Shown: positions 33,074 to 45,700, counted from the first letter of the stretch. The stretch: DNA of 64,000 bases from Chlamydomonas reinhardtii (GCF_000002595.2 NC_057019.1:3472368-3536367), one strand, 5' to 3'. The notes: generated by a model not told the origin, from the sequence alone. A program made the numbers and translations.

Positions 33074-36000
33074 TTACTCGCACTTGATGGCGCGGTAGAT
33101 GTGACGCACGAACAGCAGCGAGGCGCGGAAGCCGACCGCGCCCAGCATGAGGAAGAAGGCGTAGCACACCACCGCGTTGTAGCCGAAGAAGAACGACGTC
33201 TGCATGAAGCCGCTCATGTCGGAGCGGGCATAGTAGTAGTAGAAGCAGTATCCATACACGAACAGGCCAGTCGAGCCACCGCACAGGAAGGAGCGCCACC
33301 ACCACCTGCGCATGCACATGTGCGGGACCGTCAAAACTAGCGTTTGCTACTATGGACCCAGGGGCAGTTTTTCCACGTACAGCGGTGCTGGCTGTACGTG
33401 GAAAACCTTTGTCTAGCAGCCCTCTCCCGACCCCACACCCGCCGCGCAGCGCGCCAGCCTACGGCGAGCTATGTGCGCGAATACGAAGCCGCGCACCGGT
33501 GGTCCTCCACCGCCAGCTGGAAGTAGGTGAGCGCCACGGTGATGAAGGCGGTCACGATGATGAGGATGATAAACACGATAAACAGAATCGAGTAGATGGT
33601 GTACACCTTGTGGCCCCAGATGCTGGCAAAGATGTAGTACAGCTCAATGTAAATGGCGGAGAAGGGCAGGAAGCCGGCCATGAGCATCTGCGGCACCGTG
33701 GTGCGGTACCAGGGCAGCGGCGGCACGTCGCGGGGGAACTTGGTCGTCCTGTGTGTGGGAGTACCGTCATGGAGCTTGTGACGGCGCCACGAAGCAGACA
33801 ATGAATACAACGCCTATTTACATGACGCCACGTACCGCGCCCCAACCACAGCCTTCCCACGCCAGCCCTCCACTCACCGGCATGGCGCGTTGAACTCCAC
33901 CTTGGAGTTCTTTGCGGCGATGCCACCCAGCACGGTAAGCGGGAAGGTGATCAACGCCCACAGGAGGATGATGATGACAATGGTGCCGAAAGGCAGCGCG
34001 GCCGTTGAGCGATAGAAGATGGCCACGGTGTTCAGGAAGGAGAACACCACTAGCACGGGGCCGCAGTACATTACCGTGCACAGGAGCACGTTCGACACCC
34101 AGTTCGTGCCGCCGAACATTTTGTAGTGCAGGCCACCAACGTAGCCTGCGTCGTGCATCAGGGAAAGACGCAGCACAGGAGGATCTGCATATCCCCTTCT
34201 GAAACTCATGGTCGCGTGCGGCCCATCACTCCCATCTCACATGCCGCATTAGCTTATTGTTTGACATCGCCAAGCAGCCATCGTGCCCCGCGCTTATGCA
34301 CCCGGACCCTTGACACCGCCGGCCCAGTTCACGCCATCGCGCCATACCAGCCCACCCAGCCTGTCCCTAACCCCGCCACGTTCCCAAAGAGCTGGCGGGA
34401 CACCTACCCGAGATGCCGGCCGTCAGCGCGTACAGCACCACACAGGCCGACAGCAGGCCGCCGCGGTTGTAGGGGTAGAACACTCCCACCAGCGCCAGCG
34501 CGAAGATGCACATGGCCATAGCCAGGATCTGCGCGCCCACGCCCAGCATAGCCGAAAACAGGTTTGACTGGGGCGGGAAGCGGAACACATCAGCGTGCAG
34601 GTACTTCCAGCCGGTCTCCTCCTGCTCCTCGGCCATCTCGTCGTCGCGCGTGTACTTCATGAAATCGTTCTTCAGCACGCGGAGCAGGATGGTGGCAAGA
34701 AAGCCGGTCAGCAGCAGCACCGTCACGCACGAGTTGATGATGGAGAACCAGTGGATCTGTAAGGACGGGGAGGACGCAGCGTCAGCGTCCGTTGGAGTTC
34801 AATGTTCGGCACTGAATGCTTGTACCGCCAGCACTGAAACTCGCTCAGCAAACTCTGTCCATCCAGTTCATGTGGCTCCCCAACATCAGCTACTGCGTTT
34901 TGCTTGTGCGGCATGCAGATGCATTGAGTGCACTCCGCCCGCTGAACGGAGTCCCCAATGCAGCGCATGCCCAACACATACTCCGCCCCACGCTTGAACT
35001 AACCTCAAGATGCTGAGGCAGGAACGAGTAGCGGGCGTAGCGGTCCATGCGGTGGTCAAAGGTGACTGACGACTGCTTCCATTTGACCGAATAGGAGAAC
35101 TGCACGTCCAGCGTGTCTGCGGTCGTGATGTCCACTGTGCGCATGGGGTCGCTGGACACGTTGATCTCGATGATACGGTCGTCGTTGTAGGACAGGTCGA
35201 AGTGGAAGTGGGTAAAGAGGAAGTACTTGTGCGTACCCTGCTGCACAATCTTCTCCACCTTGCCGATGAAGCCCCACACAGGCAGGTCGTCGTAAAACAT
35301 CTGGGGTCAGAGCCGCGGGGTCAGAGATAAGTACCTAAGCGACGCTCAACAGGAGCACGCACAGGAGCACGCACAGGAGCACGCAAAGAGAACCTAAAGG
35401 CAACTTCTTGGGGTAGACGGGGCATATGACGGGTCAAGCCGCTGTTGTGCTTTGGCGCGCACCAGGAACTATCCTCTTCTGGTATGTGCGACAGGTTGCG
35501 GGGCAGGTGTGCAGGGTGGCAAGGCCCAACATGCACACGGTAACCCAACATGCGGGCAAACTGCGAATGAGGGCAAACACGCAATAGAGGTGTTGACCGG
35601 CGCATGGGGTGTCAGCGACGAGTACAGGCCGGGAGTTGCTGGCAGCGTGCACCGGGCCGGGACGGACACGTCCTGGGGTACACGCGCCCGCACACCCGCT
35701 GGTCCCAGTCGTGTCAACCCGCCGCACCTGGAAGTAGTAGTCCTGCTTCACGGCATCCCTGAACTTCTTTAAGTCACCAGCAGTGAGCGTGCGTTTGCAG
35801 AGCACCGCGTTCTCAACATCGGTGCGGAACTGCAGCTTGTAGGGAGTTGTCACCAACCGGTCGCCCTCAAGCACCTCGCCTAGGAATTCCGTCTTATACT
35901 CCTTGCCGTCAGTGGGCTGGCAGAACGGCAAGTTGTAATACTGGTACGTTTCCCTGCAAGGCAAGGAGCGAAAATCGCGCCGCGTTGGCGCGCGAGCTGG

Positions 36001-36189
36001 CACCGCTGGCTGCAGCAAAACTACTCACGTCGGGTTTTGAAAGGGTCCGACTTTGTTTGCATACAGCATGATGTCACTTCCGGGCTTGAATTTATGGTCG
36101 CTGCCCAGCAAGACTCGCTCCGATGCTACGAGGGCTACAGCGCTTCCGAGCAGCGCTGCCATCAGCAAGCTCGCGCGCAAGCGCGCCAT
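33074..36189 (-). CDS. Transmembrane 9 superfamily (nonaspanin, EMP70) protein
   Basis: Seven exons on the minus strand: 36189-36029, 35953-35728, 35300-35004, 34756-34408, 34145-33878, 33748-33497 and 33305-33074. They encode 594 residues in phase, a normal length for the family. [20 protein letters not shown] is a signal peptide. The lumenal domain has the family phrases [46 protein letters not shown] and [17 protein letters not shown]. Nine membrane segments follow (from [19 protein letters not shown] to [16 protein letters not shown]), including [18 protein letters not shown] between segments. The C-terminus [10 protein letters not shown] carries the K-x-D/E-type COPI/COPII retrieval signal typical of the family. 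These proteins reside in Golgi and endosomes and help sort membrane proteins. The upstream in-frame TTG was rejected as a start. Confidence 0.95.
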
Positions 36190-36543
36190 ACTGCCAAGTA
36201 TACTTTGAGGCCTAGCCGCCCTCGTCAACGCGCAAGCTTTTGGCGACTGTTGCGACGATCCTAGTTCGAAACACAGGTGATGCTACTCGTTGTTGTTCAG
36301 CATAAGCACGAAGGTACAAGCGCGAAAAGTACAGCAGCAAACTGACATTTCAGGTCTGAGAGAAATTGCATTGCAAATGGAAGTGCGATCGGGCCCCGCA
36401 TTGCAGCCAAACACACCCTGATCACTGTAGACATCGTGTAGTCGTATCGTTTACTCTTGTGTTTAGCTTTTGAAAAACAGGCTTTGCTTATAGGCACGGC
36501 GCCGCCGACTTAGGCCGCTGGTTTATTGCAGAGGCGCTGAAAA
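36190..36543. promoter_or_regulatory. Divergent promoter region between TM9 and eIF3h genes
   Basis: A 354-base spacer lies between start codons that face away from each other. No exon was found in it. Its size leaves room for two short 5' UTRs and a shared promoter. Confidence 0.5.
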
Positions 36544-38131
36544 ATGGAGGCCATCGCTCCTAAGCCGCATAAGGAGCTCGTGAAGACGGTGCAGCTTGAG
36601 GGTCAGGTGCTGCTGAAGATTATCCAGCATTGCACTGAGGCGCTGCCCCAGAACGTTACCGGCCAGCTGCTGGGCCTGGATGTTGGTCAACAGCTGGAGG
36701 TGACGGACTGCTTCGCGTTCCCGGTGAGCGCTGAGGATAGCAGGCGCTGAGGGCGCCAAGCGGACTTTTGGGCGGCCCCCAGATTGCTCGCGTTGTCGAG
36801 CACGCATAGCAGGGGAAAGTCGCGTGTATCAGCATATGCATATGCACAATAAAGATCGGCGATGGTGTGGGCCGGGTGTGTGCAGGCTACCGTGGCGGAC
36901 GATGACTCCGAGGCAGAGTCGGCCGGCGCCAACTACCAGCTGGAGATGATGCGCTGCCTGCGTGAGGTGAACGTGGACAACAACACCGTCGGCTGGTGGG
37001 TGCAGTCAATGCGCGAGCTCGCGGGGGAAAGGAGAGGGAAGGAGTCAGGTGCAAAAGCAGAGGAGGGGGAGTTGACGTGGGGAAGCGCCCTTGGGAAGCG
37101 CCCCAAGGCGGGACGGTACCGTAGCACTCATGCTAGCCGCCGGGACATCAGCGGACAAGGGCATGTGCGCACTACATGAGCGGCACGCTAGCTGCGGCAA
37201 CCACCGTGTATGAACCGCCTGTCAGAGTCCTTGCCTGCGGACACGAGGCCCGTTCGGCCGTTGGCGGGGCTCGAGACTGGCCTGGGGGCGACATGGCCAT
37301 CAGCCACCCGCGACAGTACCGCAAGCAGAACCTCGGGGTAGCAGCCGCCGAGCATCTTCAGGGCTGGACCCGACTGCGCACCATGCGCTTGCCTACGAAC
37401 CGTGCACCTGCCGGGCCGCACCCCACAGGTACCAGTCGGCCAACATGGGCACCTTCCAAACCGTGGAGCTCATAGAGACGTTCATCAACTACCACGAGAA
37501 CATCAAAAAGTGCGTGTGCATCATCTATGACCCCCAGCGCTCATCGCGCGGCAGCATCGCGCTCAAGGCGATCCGCCTCAAGGAGTCGTTCATTGAGCTG
37601 AGCAAGGAGCAGAAGCTGACGCTCAAGGGCTTTCGCGAGGCCAACCTGTCGTGGCGTGATATCTTCGTGGAGCTGCCCATCCGCATCCGCAACAGCAACC
37701 TGGTGCAGGCGCTGGTGGCGGACCTGATGCCCGCCCCCACCGCGACCCAGGCGGACGTGGAGCGACTCAACCTGTCCTCGGCCCCCTTCCTGGAGCGCAA
37801 CATCCAGTCGTTGCTGGAGTGCGTGGACGACATTGTGGCGGAGCAGCAGAAGGTGACCATGTACCACAAGAACGTGGCGCGCCAGCAGCAGGCGTACGCG
37901 GTGTGGCTGGCCAAGCGGCGGCAGGAGAACCAGCAGCGGCAGGCTGACAACCAGGAGCCGCTGCCGGAGGAGGACCCAAATCTGTTCAAGCCCATTCCCG
38001 AGCCATCCATGCTGGATAACTACCTGGTGACCAACCAGATCGCCACCTACTGCGACCAGGTCAACGTGGCGGCGGGCGAGACCATTCAAAAGCTGTTCCT
38101 GATGGAGGGCATGCAGAAGGCGGGGTTGTAA
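36544..38131 (+). CDS. EIF3H: Translation initiation factor eIF3 subunit h
   Basis: Three exons: 36544-36723, 36886-36995 and 37429-38131. They encode 330 residues in phase. The N-terminal MPN domain is clear: VQLEGQVLLKIIQHCTEALP, VTGQLLGLDVGQQLEVTDCF, LREVNVDNNTVGWYQSANMG. A JAMM metalloprotease motif is lacking: VGWYQS stands where active enzymes have HSHP, as known for eIF3h. The C-terminal half has SFIELSKEQKLTLKGFREA, DIFVELPIRI, SLLECVDDIVAEQQKV and a Gln/Arg-rich helix. eIF3h is a non-core eIF3 subunit that binds the 40S ribosome and, in plants, helps reinitiation after upstream ORFs. A TGTAA motif at 38734-38738 is a candidate polyadenylation signal. Confidence 0.95.
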
Positions 38132-40575
38132 GCTCGAGGACCTGCGAGCGGAAGAGCAGGCGCTTGCTGGGGCTGCGGGCTCGGCTGTACAGACCCATGA
38201 CCACGGGATGCAGACACGGGATGCAGGAGGATGGCACCGCTTATGATGGGTGCTGTCGCAGAGGCTGTGCTTGCAGGGGCCAAACATGAAGCGCGTAGTG
38301 TGTGCTGTGGGACTGTAGTGGTTTGAAGGCGGAAGGCGCTGTCTGGTGCAACTGCTCTACCGAGCACACCTACCAGTGGCATTAGTTATTAGGTGCTCAG
38401 TTTGAGGGACAAAGGGCGGGATGGGATTGGGTGGGGCGTTTGTGGTATGGCCGCGTTGAAGCACACACAGCTTGCGCTGTTTTGAGCGCGCCAGCTAGCG
38501 GCGCATAGGCAGACATGACGAGTGCAGAGTGTTGTTGCTCTAAGAGGGTGGACGTAACCAGTACACGATCAGACATTGTAGGAGGACTGCAGGAGTGCAA
38601 GTTGTGAGGTGTCGCTGTGTGCAACCCGCGGCAAGGTCCGTGACGGTTGACTCTCCTCGCGAGGGCGAACATGGGCGCACGTACAAGTAAGACAGCCCAC
38701 ATTCCCTACGCGGCAGGCTCTGCCTTGTCGGTATGTAAGCGTAACGGCATCTTCGCGCGTTCTCGTGCTCAGATATGTTAAGTGTGGTGCCCTCCGTTCA
38801 TGACTGCGATGCGTGGGGTGGGTATGGGAGGTCGGTGTGCGTGGCTTAATACGGGAACATGGGACTGCGCCTCCCAGTGGCACCCCTGACGGCTCCTTCG
38901 CCAGCCTGCGCAGCCCCACAGTGCAACTGTCATTGCAGGCAAAGCCGCCGGCTTTGAGCAATGCGCCGACGCCATTTCTGCTTGTATTGGATTTGTAGGT
39001 ATTAGCCTGAACTAAACCAAGGGGGGAGGGGTGAGAATCGCGCAGGCACACCCCACACTTCAAACGGCCTTTAAATCAGGGGGGGGGTAGAAAGCTCAAT
39101 TTCTTACCCCATGCTCAAAATTACAGAGCTTAAGGAGAGCATTATGCACGTGCTTTTAGTTTTTCAAGGGGGCGTCTGGTGAGGAAGTTCTGGGCCGCCA
39201 AAGTTGGGGGGTCGGTCCTCGTCCCTGGGGGTCCGTCGGGTTTCGGGAGCCCATCCTGGCGGATTTCGGGAAGCGCCCCACAAGCAGAACTAGGGGCCAA
39301 ACGCAGCAGTGCGAGGCTCATATGTGTACGTTATGACGTAGTAAGCACAAACCAAGCGTGGGAGGGCTAAGTTGCGCGTCCGGACGTGGACATGTCGGGA
39401 CATGTCTCCACATTCAACACATGCGCACTGACACAGCTGGGCTCTGAAGCGCTGATGCGCATGAGTTCACGTCTAACAAGGCTGCCGATGCACATTGTCC
39501 AACCGTCACGAGGCAAAGAGTTGAGCGCGGGGTGGTCTGGGTCGAGGGGATTTCCATGGATAGGATCCCGCCCGTGACCGAAGTCTCAAGAACAGGACCG
39601 CTGATGGCACGGAGTGGTAGTGCTCGTCAAGAGGAGTCGATTGACACTACTTTGGTATTAAATGGAGGGGTTTTAACCCCTGAACAACAAGGTTTTGTCC
39701 GTCGGGGGGTCGGTCGTCCCCTCAAGGGGGGTCCCGGGGGATTTCGGGGCATGGGGTCTGGCACTTTGTTTCCTACCCCCCCCCTGTTTAAATCTCCATA
39801 TCGCAGATCGCTCGTCGGTCCCCAGCGTCCCCACTTGGTCACGATGTGCCGGAAACTTTCGGCTGGGCCTCATACGACGCCCGGGCAAGCCCATACCGCT
39901 GCCCCAAGCGTGCAATGGAAGCTTGTGAAGGCTGGAGAACGTCAGGGGCCTACCAGAAGACGAAGGGTTGCCGCCCGTCAACACAAGGTGGGTTGGGATG
40001 GTTGGCTTAGGCACGTCTCGCCAACCGGAACATGCCAACATACCTCAAGTCCGGACCGGTGCTTGCGCGCCGGAGGAAAGCGCGTGTGTACATCGGTGCA
40101 CCTGCAGTCCTGAACGGTCGCTAGATGTTCAGGACAAGTTGGTAATATGGCTGTGGTCAAGGCTCAAGTTAATGTTGTTAATATAGCTCGCTGAAACCAG
40201 TCGTTTGACACCATCCTGGCAGAAAGCAAAGGGATTTCAGGGGTAGTAAAGTGCTTGCTAGTGAATGCGAATGCAAGACGTAGTACGGCGCGGCACGGCA
40301 CGGTACGGCACGGTCGGTCGCTCGTCAGGGGGGCTCGGAGGGTGGATTCCCCCACTCCCCCCTTCAGTAGATTCTACCCCGCTGCCCCTGTTGCCCTCTG
40401 TCCTTCACTCCTCCCCTACTGACTCGCATTACCCTCTGACGAGCCAGAGCGGAGCCAGGACCGCCCCGTGTCACCGTGCGTTCCAGAAGCCAGGTCAGGC
40501 TTTTTTGGTTTGACAGGTTGACGGTTGGGACAGCTCATGTGCGCTCTCCTCTTCCTCCCCGTTCCCCATCCCCAG
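38132..40575. other. Repeat-rich spacer downstream of eIF3h
   Basis: The first 600 bases are probably the eIF3h 3' UTR. Bases 39655-39790 share GGTCGGTCGTCCCC, ATTTCGGGGCATGGGGTC and GGCACTTTGTT with the right end of the TIR-bounded element (12018-12075). G-runs at 39020 and 39080 and a GGCAC tandem at 40288-40312 add to the element-like look. No gene was supported before 40576. Frames in 39530-40115 and 40265-40513 have no domain. Confidence 0.45.
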
Positions 40576-40698
40576 AACCGCGACGTCTCCGCCGCCAACG
40601 TGATCCGTGTGCTCCTCCTGCTGAAGCTGATGGGCTTCGAGCGGCCGACCAAGCTGCAGCGGCCGCCATGGCCGCCGGCGGCGGCGGGGCCGGGCTGA
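40576..40698 (+). CDS. Terminal exon resembling the RuvC-III end of a Fanzor/TnpB-like nuclease (candidate, partial)
   Basis: After a pyrimidine-rich stretch ending CCCCATCCCCAG, a frame of 40 codons reads NRDVSAANVIRVLLLLKLMG, then FERPTKLQRPPWPPAA, then a stop. NRDVSAANVI fits the third RuvC motif of TnpB and eukaryotic Fanzor proteins (D/N-R-D-x-N-A-A-x-N-I), including the catalytic Asp. The tail R..KLQRP also resembles the ends of volvocine proteins of this kind. No upstream exon with the zinc finger or RuvC-I/II was recognised between 38132 and 40575. This may be a truncated copy, or the rest may be too diverged to see by eye. A chance match in a 40-codon frame cannot be excluded. Confidence 0.35.
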   Translation, partial: NRDVSAANVIRVLLLLKLMGFERPTKLQRPPWPPAAAGPG

Positions 40699-40740
40699 GA
40701 GCCTGAACGGCGCTAGCAGGGCGTGGGGCTGAGGGTGCAC

Positions 40741-41215
40741 GTGTTGATTGGCGGCGAGTGACGTGACTAGTTTGTTAGCTGCAGGTTAGCACGGACTGTG
40801 CACCCCACCCAACCGGCCACGTCCGGATTTGCGGGGATGCCAAAGGCCCCCAACATAGAGGCGTGTGCTTAGTAGGCGCCCGCGTCAAGGTGGCTGGGTT
40901 GATAACGACCCGGGATCAGCCCTTTTCCTGCCATAAGGCAGCCACCTCCTTGTTGGTTTGAGCATGTGTTGATTGGCGGCGAGTGACGTGACTAGTTTGT
41001 TAGCTGCGGGTTAGCACGGACTGTGCACCCCACCCAACCGGCCACGTCCGGATTTGCGGGGATGCCAAAGGCCCCCAACATAGAGGCGTGTGCAATTTGC
41101 GTGTGCTTAGTAGGCGCCCGCGTCAAGGTGGCTGGGTTGATAACGACCCGGGAGGGCAGGGCTCAGCCCTTTTCCTGCCTCCCTAAGGCAGCCACCTCCT
41201 TGTTGGTTAGAGCAT
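40741..41215. repeat. Tandem direct duplication (225 and 250 bases)
   Basis: Bases 40741-40965 are repeated as 40966-41215. Both copies begin GTGTTGATTGGCGGCGAGTG and end CCTTGTTGGTT.GAGCAT. They differ mainly by three small length changes: CAATTTGCGTGTG is extra in copy 2, GAGGGCAGGGC is extra in copy 2, and CTGCCTCCC stands for CTGCCA. The duplication begins 42 bases after the stop of the Fanzor-like exon. Confidence 0.9.
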
Positions 41216-42720
41216 CAGAGGAAAAGCGCCCACCCCACACGGATTGGCATGGGTGTGCGCTAGATGGACAGCGCAAGAGCAATGACAACGTGACCAGACA
41301 TGAGTCCATGACTGCGATGGAAGACGATGCGTGCAATTGAACAGATGCGTAATTGGCAGTTGTATGCGTGGGGGAACCGGTCTCTGACTTAATGACGAGT
41401 GTGGTGGAAACGAATGCGTACGTAGACCAGAGCGGACGGCGGACTTACGGTTATCTTGACAGTGCGAACAGTGTGCGTGCGCAGTATAGGTCATGTTACT
41501 TTGATAGGTAACTTCGTGGACTCGTAGCGAGACGTGTTTTGCTATTGCTTGATGAGTTAATGGGCTGCAGGTTAGTTACTCGTGTGCGAAGAGTGGTGAG
41601 CAGGACGGTAGCTTACTCGAGTAGGGATGTGTTTGCTAGTTGTCTGCCCGCGTGGGAGTGTTGATGTTCGGGGTATCCGGTCAGCCAACAGGGCAAACAC
41701 CATGCAGTGACACGGCCATACGCCGGAGTACTTATGCGCACAGCGTGCGCATACACCTTGCTCTTGCTATAGTATAGTGATAAGCCCTGTACATGTGTAA
41801 GGTGACGACTCTCGTATACAGTAACCTGAAGCCGTAACTAGCAACAACGTGCGTGAGACACGATAATCGAGACACTAGTTTGAGCCCCTAGAACGTTCCT
41901 CTCAGCCCGGGAATGCTCTAAACCTCAACACAGGGTTGCTTCCTGGGAACCGTGCGCGCCCCGGAAGCCGAGTGACAAGGCAAAGAGAGCCTGCCGTATC
42001 CACTGCTTTCAGCCCACCCTCGCCAGCGGTCTGACACTGTCCAGCCAACCGGGGGCGTCCGAGGCTCTCCCGCACTCGCCGCGTTCCCACATGAAGCAAC
42101 TTCGTGTTCTGCCCGATTGCTGGATTGACAGACGTGAACCCCCCCGGGTGGCCCTTAGTCACGTGCAGCCCACCCAATAGGTCGTCTTGCTGGAATAACA
42201 GACTTTTACACTTCGGTCACGTGCATACCGCGCCCGTTTCAATGCCTTCCGTTCTGTCGTTCCGCCCTGGCATACATGGCCTCCAAACTCAACTGGCTAC
42301 GTCCGCAGCATGTAACTGACGTACAAACACCCATACACAGTGGGTGTCTCCTATTGCACGTTCTCTTGGAAGCTTAGTCCGCCTACACGCCAGGTTCGGC
42401 CAACCTGACGTCACCCGCTGGCCGTGCGTTCGCCTCAACTTGCATGTAGCATCGTGCTACGGTGCTTCCCATGTCGCCGCCGGCTGAGGGCTATCCGCCC
42501 TCATCTCAGCAATGATTGCATAAAAACCGTTCCATTCTTACCCATAAGCCCGCCCGACGCGGTCGACACCTTGGCTCATGCCTCTTCCTTCGTCGGGCTC
42601 CTTCACAACCCCACAGCCCTGTGACCTCTTGCCAGCCTAGGTTGCTGCTCCAGACTCGCTACAGGCAGTACACCTGCCGCCGCCACCGCCGCTCCGTATC
42701 CGCTGCCAGTGTCACACCGC
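41216..42720. other. Spacer and PDH E1 beta 3' UTR
   Basis: Bases 41405-41450 match the reverse complement of about 24910-24955 beside the reverse-transcriptase-type element. TGTAA on the minus strand at 42206-42210 is a candidate polyadenylation motif for the gene ending at 42721. TGTAA on the plus strand occurs near 41795. No supported gene. Confidence 0.4.
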
Positions 42721-45700
42721 TCATGCAATGCTCTTCACGGCCTTGATGATGTCATCAATCTGGGGAAGCGCCGCGGCCTCCAGGTTGGCGGCGTAGGGCA
42801 TGGGCACCTCCGCGCCTGCGCGGACGAACGCATGAACGGGCTGGTTCGTTAAGCATCAGTCCGGACCCTCAATCCGGCGGACTGAGCGTGCCTGCACTTC
42901 TGTGGCGGGAGCTTGTGCCTTGCATGCCCCAGCCTTACACACAGCAAGAGTCCCACACGCCTCATCCCATGCCTAACGACCTCACCTCAGCACCCTGGAA
43001 TGTTGCCCACCGGCACCCACCATGTACCGTGCACCGTGCTCCAGGCCCCTGTGCCTACCCGCCCACCCTCCCTGGGCCCCCTGCCTTACCGGTGACGCGC
43101 AGCACCGGCGCGTCCAGCTCATCGAAGGCCAGCTCCATCATGACGGCGCTAATCTCGCTGCCCACGCCGCACTGCGGCCACCCCTCCTCCACGCTGATAA
43201 TCTTGTGCGTCTTCTTCACACTGGCCAGAAGCGTGTCGCGGTCCAGCGGCTTGATGGAGCGCAGGTTGATTACCTGGAGGGAGGGAAAGGCAGTGGACGT
43301 TTGGGACCAAATGGAAGGCTAACCGCCACATGCGGGCCGGGAAGCTTTATACCGCAAAGCCTGTTTCTGTCCTCAAGCCCAGATTCGGCACTCAGGCCAG
43401 GCGCGTGCCCAATAAAACTGAGTTCCTGTGCCAACCGCCCCACAAATCAGTGCGACACCGTCCAGTAACCCCTCCCTCCCTCAACCTCCCCTCGCAGCCT
43501 ACATGTTGAGGCAGCCAAGGCTTGCCAGTAGCCCCGCAGCACCTGCACCCCTCGCCCTTGCCGCGCGCTCCACATGAGCAGGCGGGCCCACCCCTGTGCC
43601 TCTGCCCCGGAGCGTCCCACCCCCAACCCCCTGCATCCTGTACCGCTTTCCCAAATATCCTTGCAACCCCGCCCCGCGCCCCCCGCTCCTGCACCCACCT
43701 CGCAGTCGATGCCCTCCTTGGCCAGCTGCTCCGCTGCCTTGAGGCAGTAGCCCACCATCTTGGAGAACGACACCAGCGTCACGTGCTTGCCTTCCCGCAT
43801 CACCTTGGCCTTGCCAATGGGCAGCACGAAGTCCTTGTCCAGCACCTGGCGCGGCGCAGACCGGCACAAGAGGAAGAGTCAGGTGAAGGGAGCTTGCTAG
43901 CAATGCACAAAATGAACCGGCGCCGCACGTAGGCTGAGCATAAAGCCTGCGCTGCGCGGCCCGCCTGCTGGTACTACAGCGCATGCGGCGCATTTTGTGC
44001 TTGAGAGCTCCCGCCGCCGTGTCCGTAGCATCTCATGCCCATGAGCTCTAGCTGACTCTGCTGCTGTACACAAGCGCCTGCAGCTGCAGGCAGAAGGGGT
44101 GGCAGCAGCGTGCCACCTCAGCTTGCAGCAGCAGTGTCCTGTGTCGCGCTCTGAAACCACACTGCCCGCGGCTGGGGCCGGGACAAGCCTGTGCGGGCTG
44201 CTGACTGGGAACGTAACACCGCCAGCCACAGCGCCACTACGCGCCACGCAGCACCCTCTCCACAGCCAGGGTGTTGATGCTGCCTTCCACAGTCGCCCGC
44301 CAGTCCAGCCCCAGCTGCTGCATGGCCGCACAGTCCTGGCAGTTCCATGCATAGGCGCATGCACTCCGCCGCCGCAACGGCATCGCCTCTCGCCGCCTTG
44401 CCAAAGTCGCCATTTGGTACGCGCAGCCGGCTGGTAGGGGCGGTTGCTGCGGCTTCTGCGATTGGCGGCGTCCCATGTGCTGGAGGCGTTGAAACAATCC
44501 AGCCCATCTGGAACGCCGGTGGTCTGCCGCTGGCAAGGGACGCTGCTGCGTGACAGCCTCCAGGCACGCTTTGTCCCTAGCAGCCCGTTGCCGTGCATAG
44601 GACAGGCGCACATTTGCCCGTACTGGCGCGCCACCGGCTTGTGCCACCGAAGCACCCAGCCAAACATAGCTGCGCCAAGGCCGCCCTTGTGGCACGGCGC
44701 CGTGCCGGACCACGCACATGCGGGGCCCCGCTGCCGCAATCCTAACCCGCCCCACCCCACCCAGCCGTCCTTCCATCACCGCCAACACCTGCTCGCACCT
44801 GCGGCGTTACGGGGAAGGCCTGGCCGTACAGGATCTCATTCTCCAGAAACACCACCGGGTCGGGGTCCCGGATGGCGGCCTTCATCAGGCCACGTGCGTC
44901 CTCCGAGTCGTATGGCGCCAGCACCTAATGAGGCACCACCAATGACAGCGATGACACAAATGACAGCGATAACACAGACAAAATGCAGAAGGTTTCACTG
45001 TCAAGACAGTTGTGCATGTTAGATACGGGCACGTGTTGCAGCGCTTGTGCCGGTACCGCGATTCTGATTCGTGCACCCGCATCCGCAGCTGATTGCTGTC
45101 ACGCTGCGCTAAGGCACGCCAAAACTGAGCATACCTGCCATGCATCCTACGAAACTGTGCGTTCGTGCCAGTATGACTACGCTGATGCATGCAAAACCAG
45201 CCCAGAGCCCGGCGGGTTCAGCATAGTGACTGCCCCCGAGCATCCCTGCCGCCGGGCATCTTTGCGGCCGCCGCACCTTAAGGCCGGGTACAGAGCTGTA
45301 CCACGAGGCGAAGCACTGCAATTTGTGCGAGTTGAAATAGCGGGTGCCGTTAGCTCGAAGGTGGCACAATTCCCTCGGAGGCGTGAGGCACGCAACACCG
45401 TGCCTGCGTGTGGGTCGGCACGCCGCGTTCCCCACCCGCCCCACCCCGCCCACCTGGGAGTGCTGCGCTGCCACACCCGCCGCAGCACCATTGGGCCCGC
45501 GGAACACGATGGGGCAGTTAATCTGGCCCGCCGACATGTACAGCGTCTTTGCCGCCGAGTTGATAATTTGGTCGATGGCTTGCATTGCGAAGTTCCAGGT
45601 CATGAACTCGCACACGGGGCGCAGGCCCGCGAAAGCAGAGCCCACCGCGATACCCGTGAAACCCGCCTGCGAGAGGGCCAAGTGTCAGCGCGTTCCTTGC

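Noticed and set aside
36189-36228. A longer TM9 N-terminus starting upstream of 36189
   Set aside because: The upstream in-frame start is TTG. The ATG at 36189 gives a proper signal peptide.
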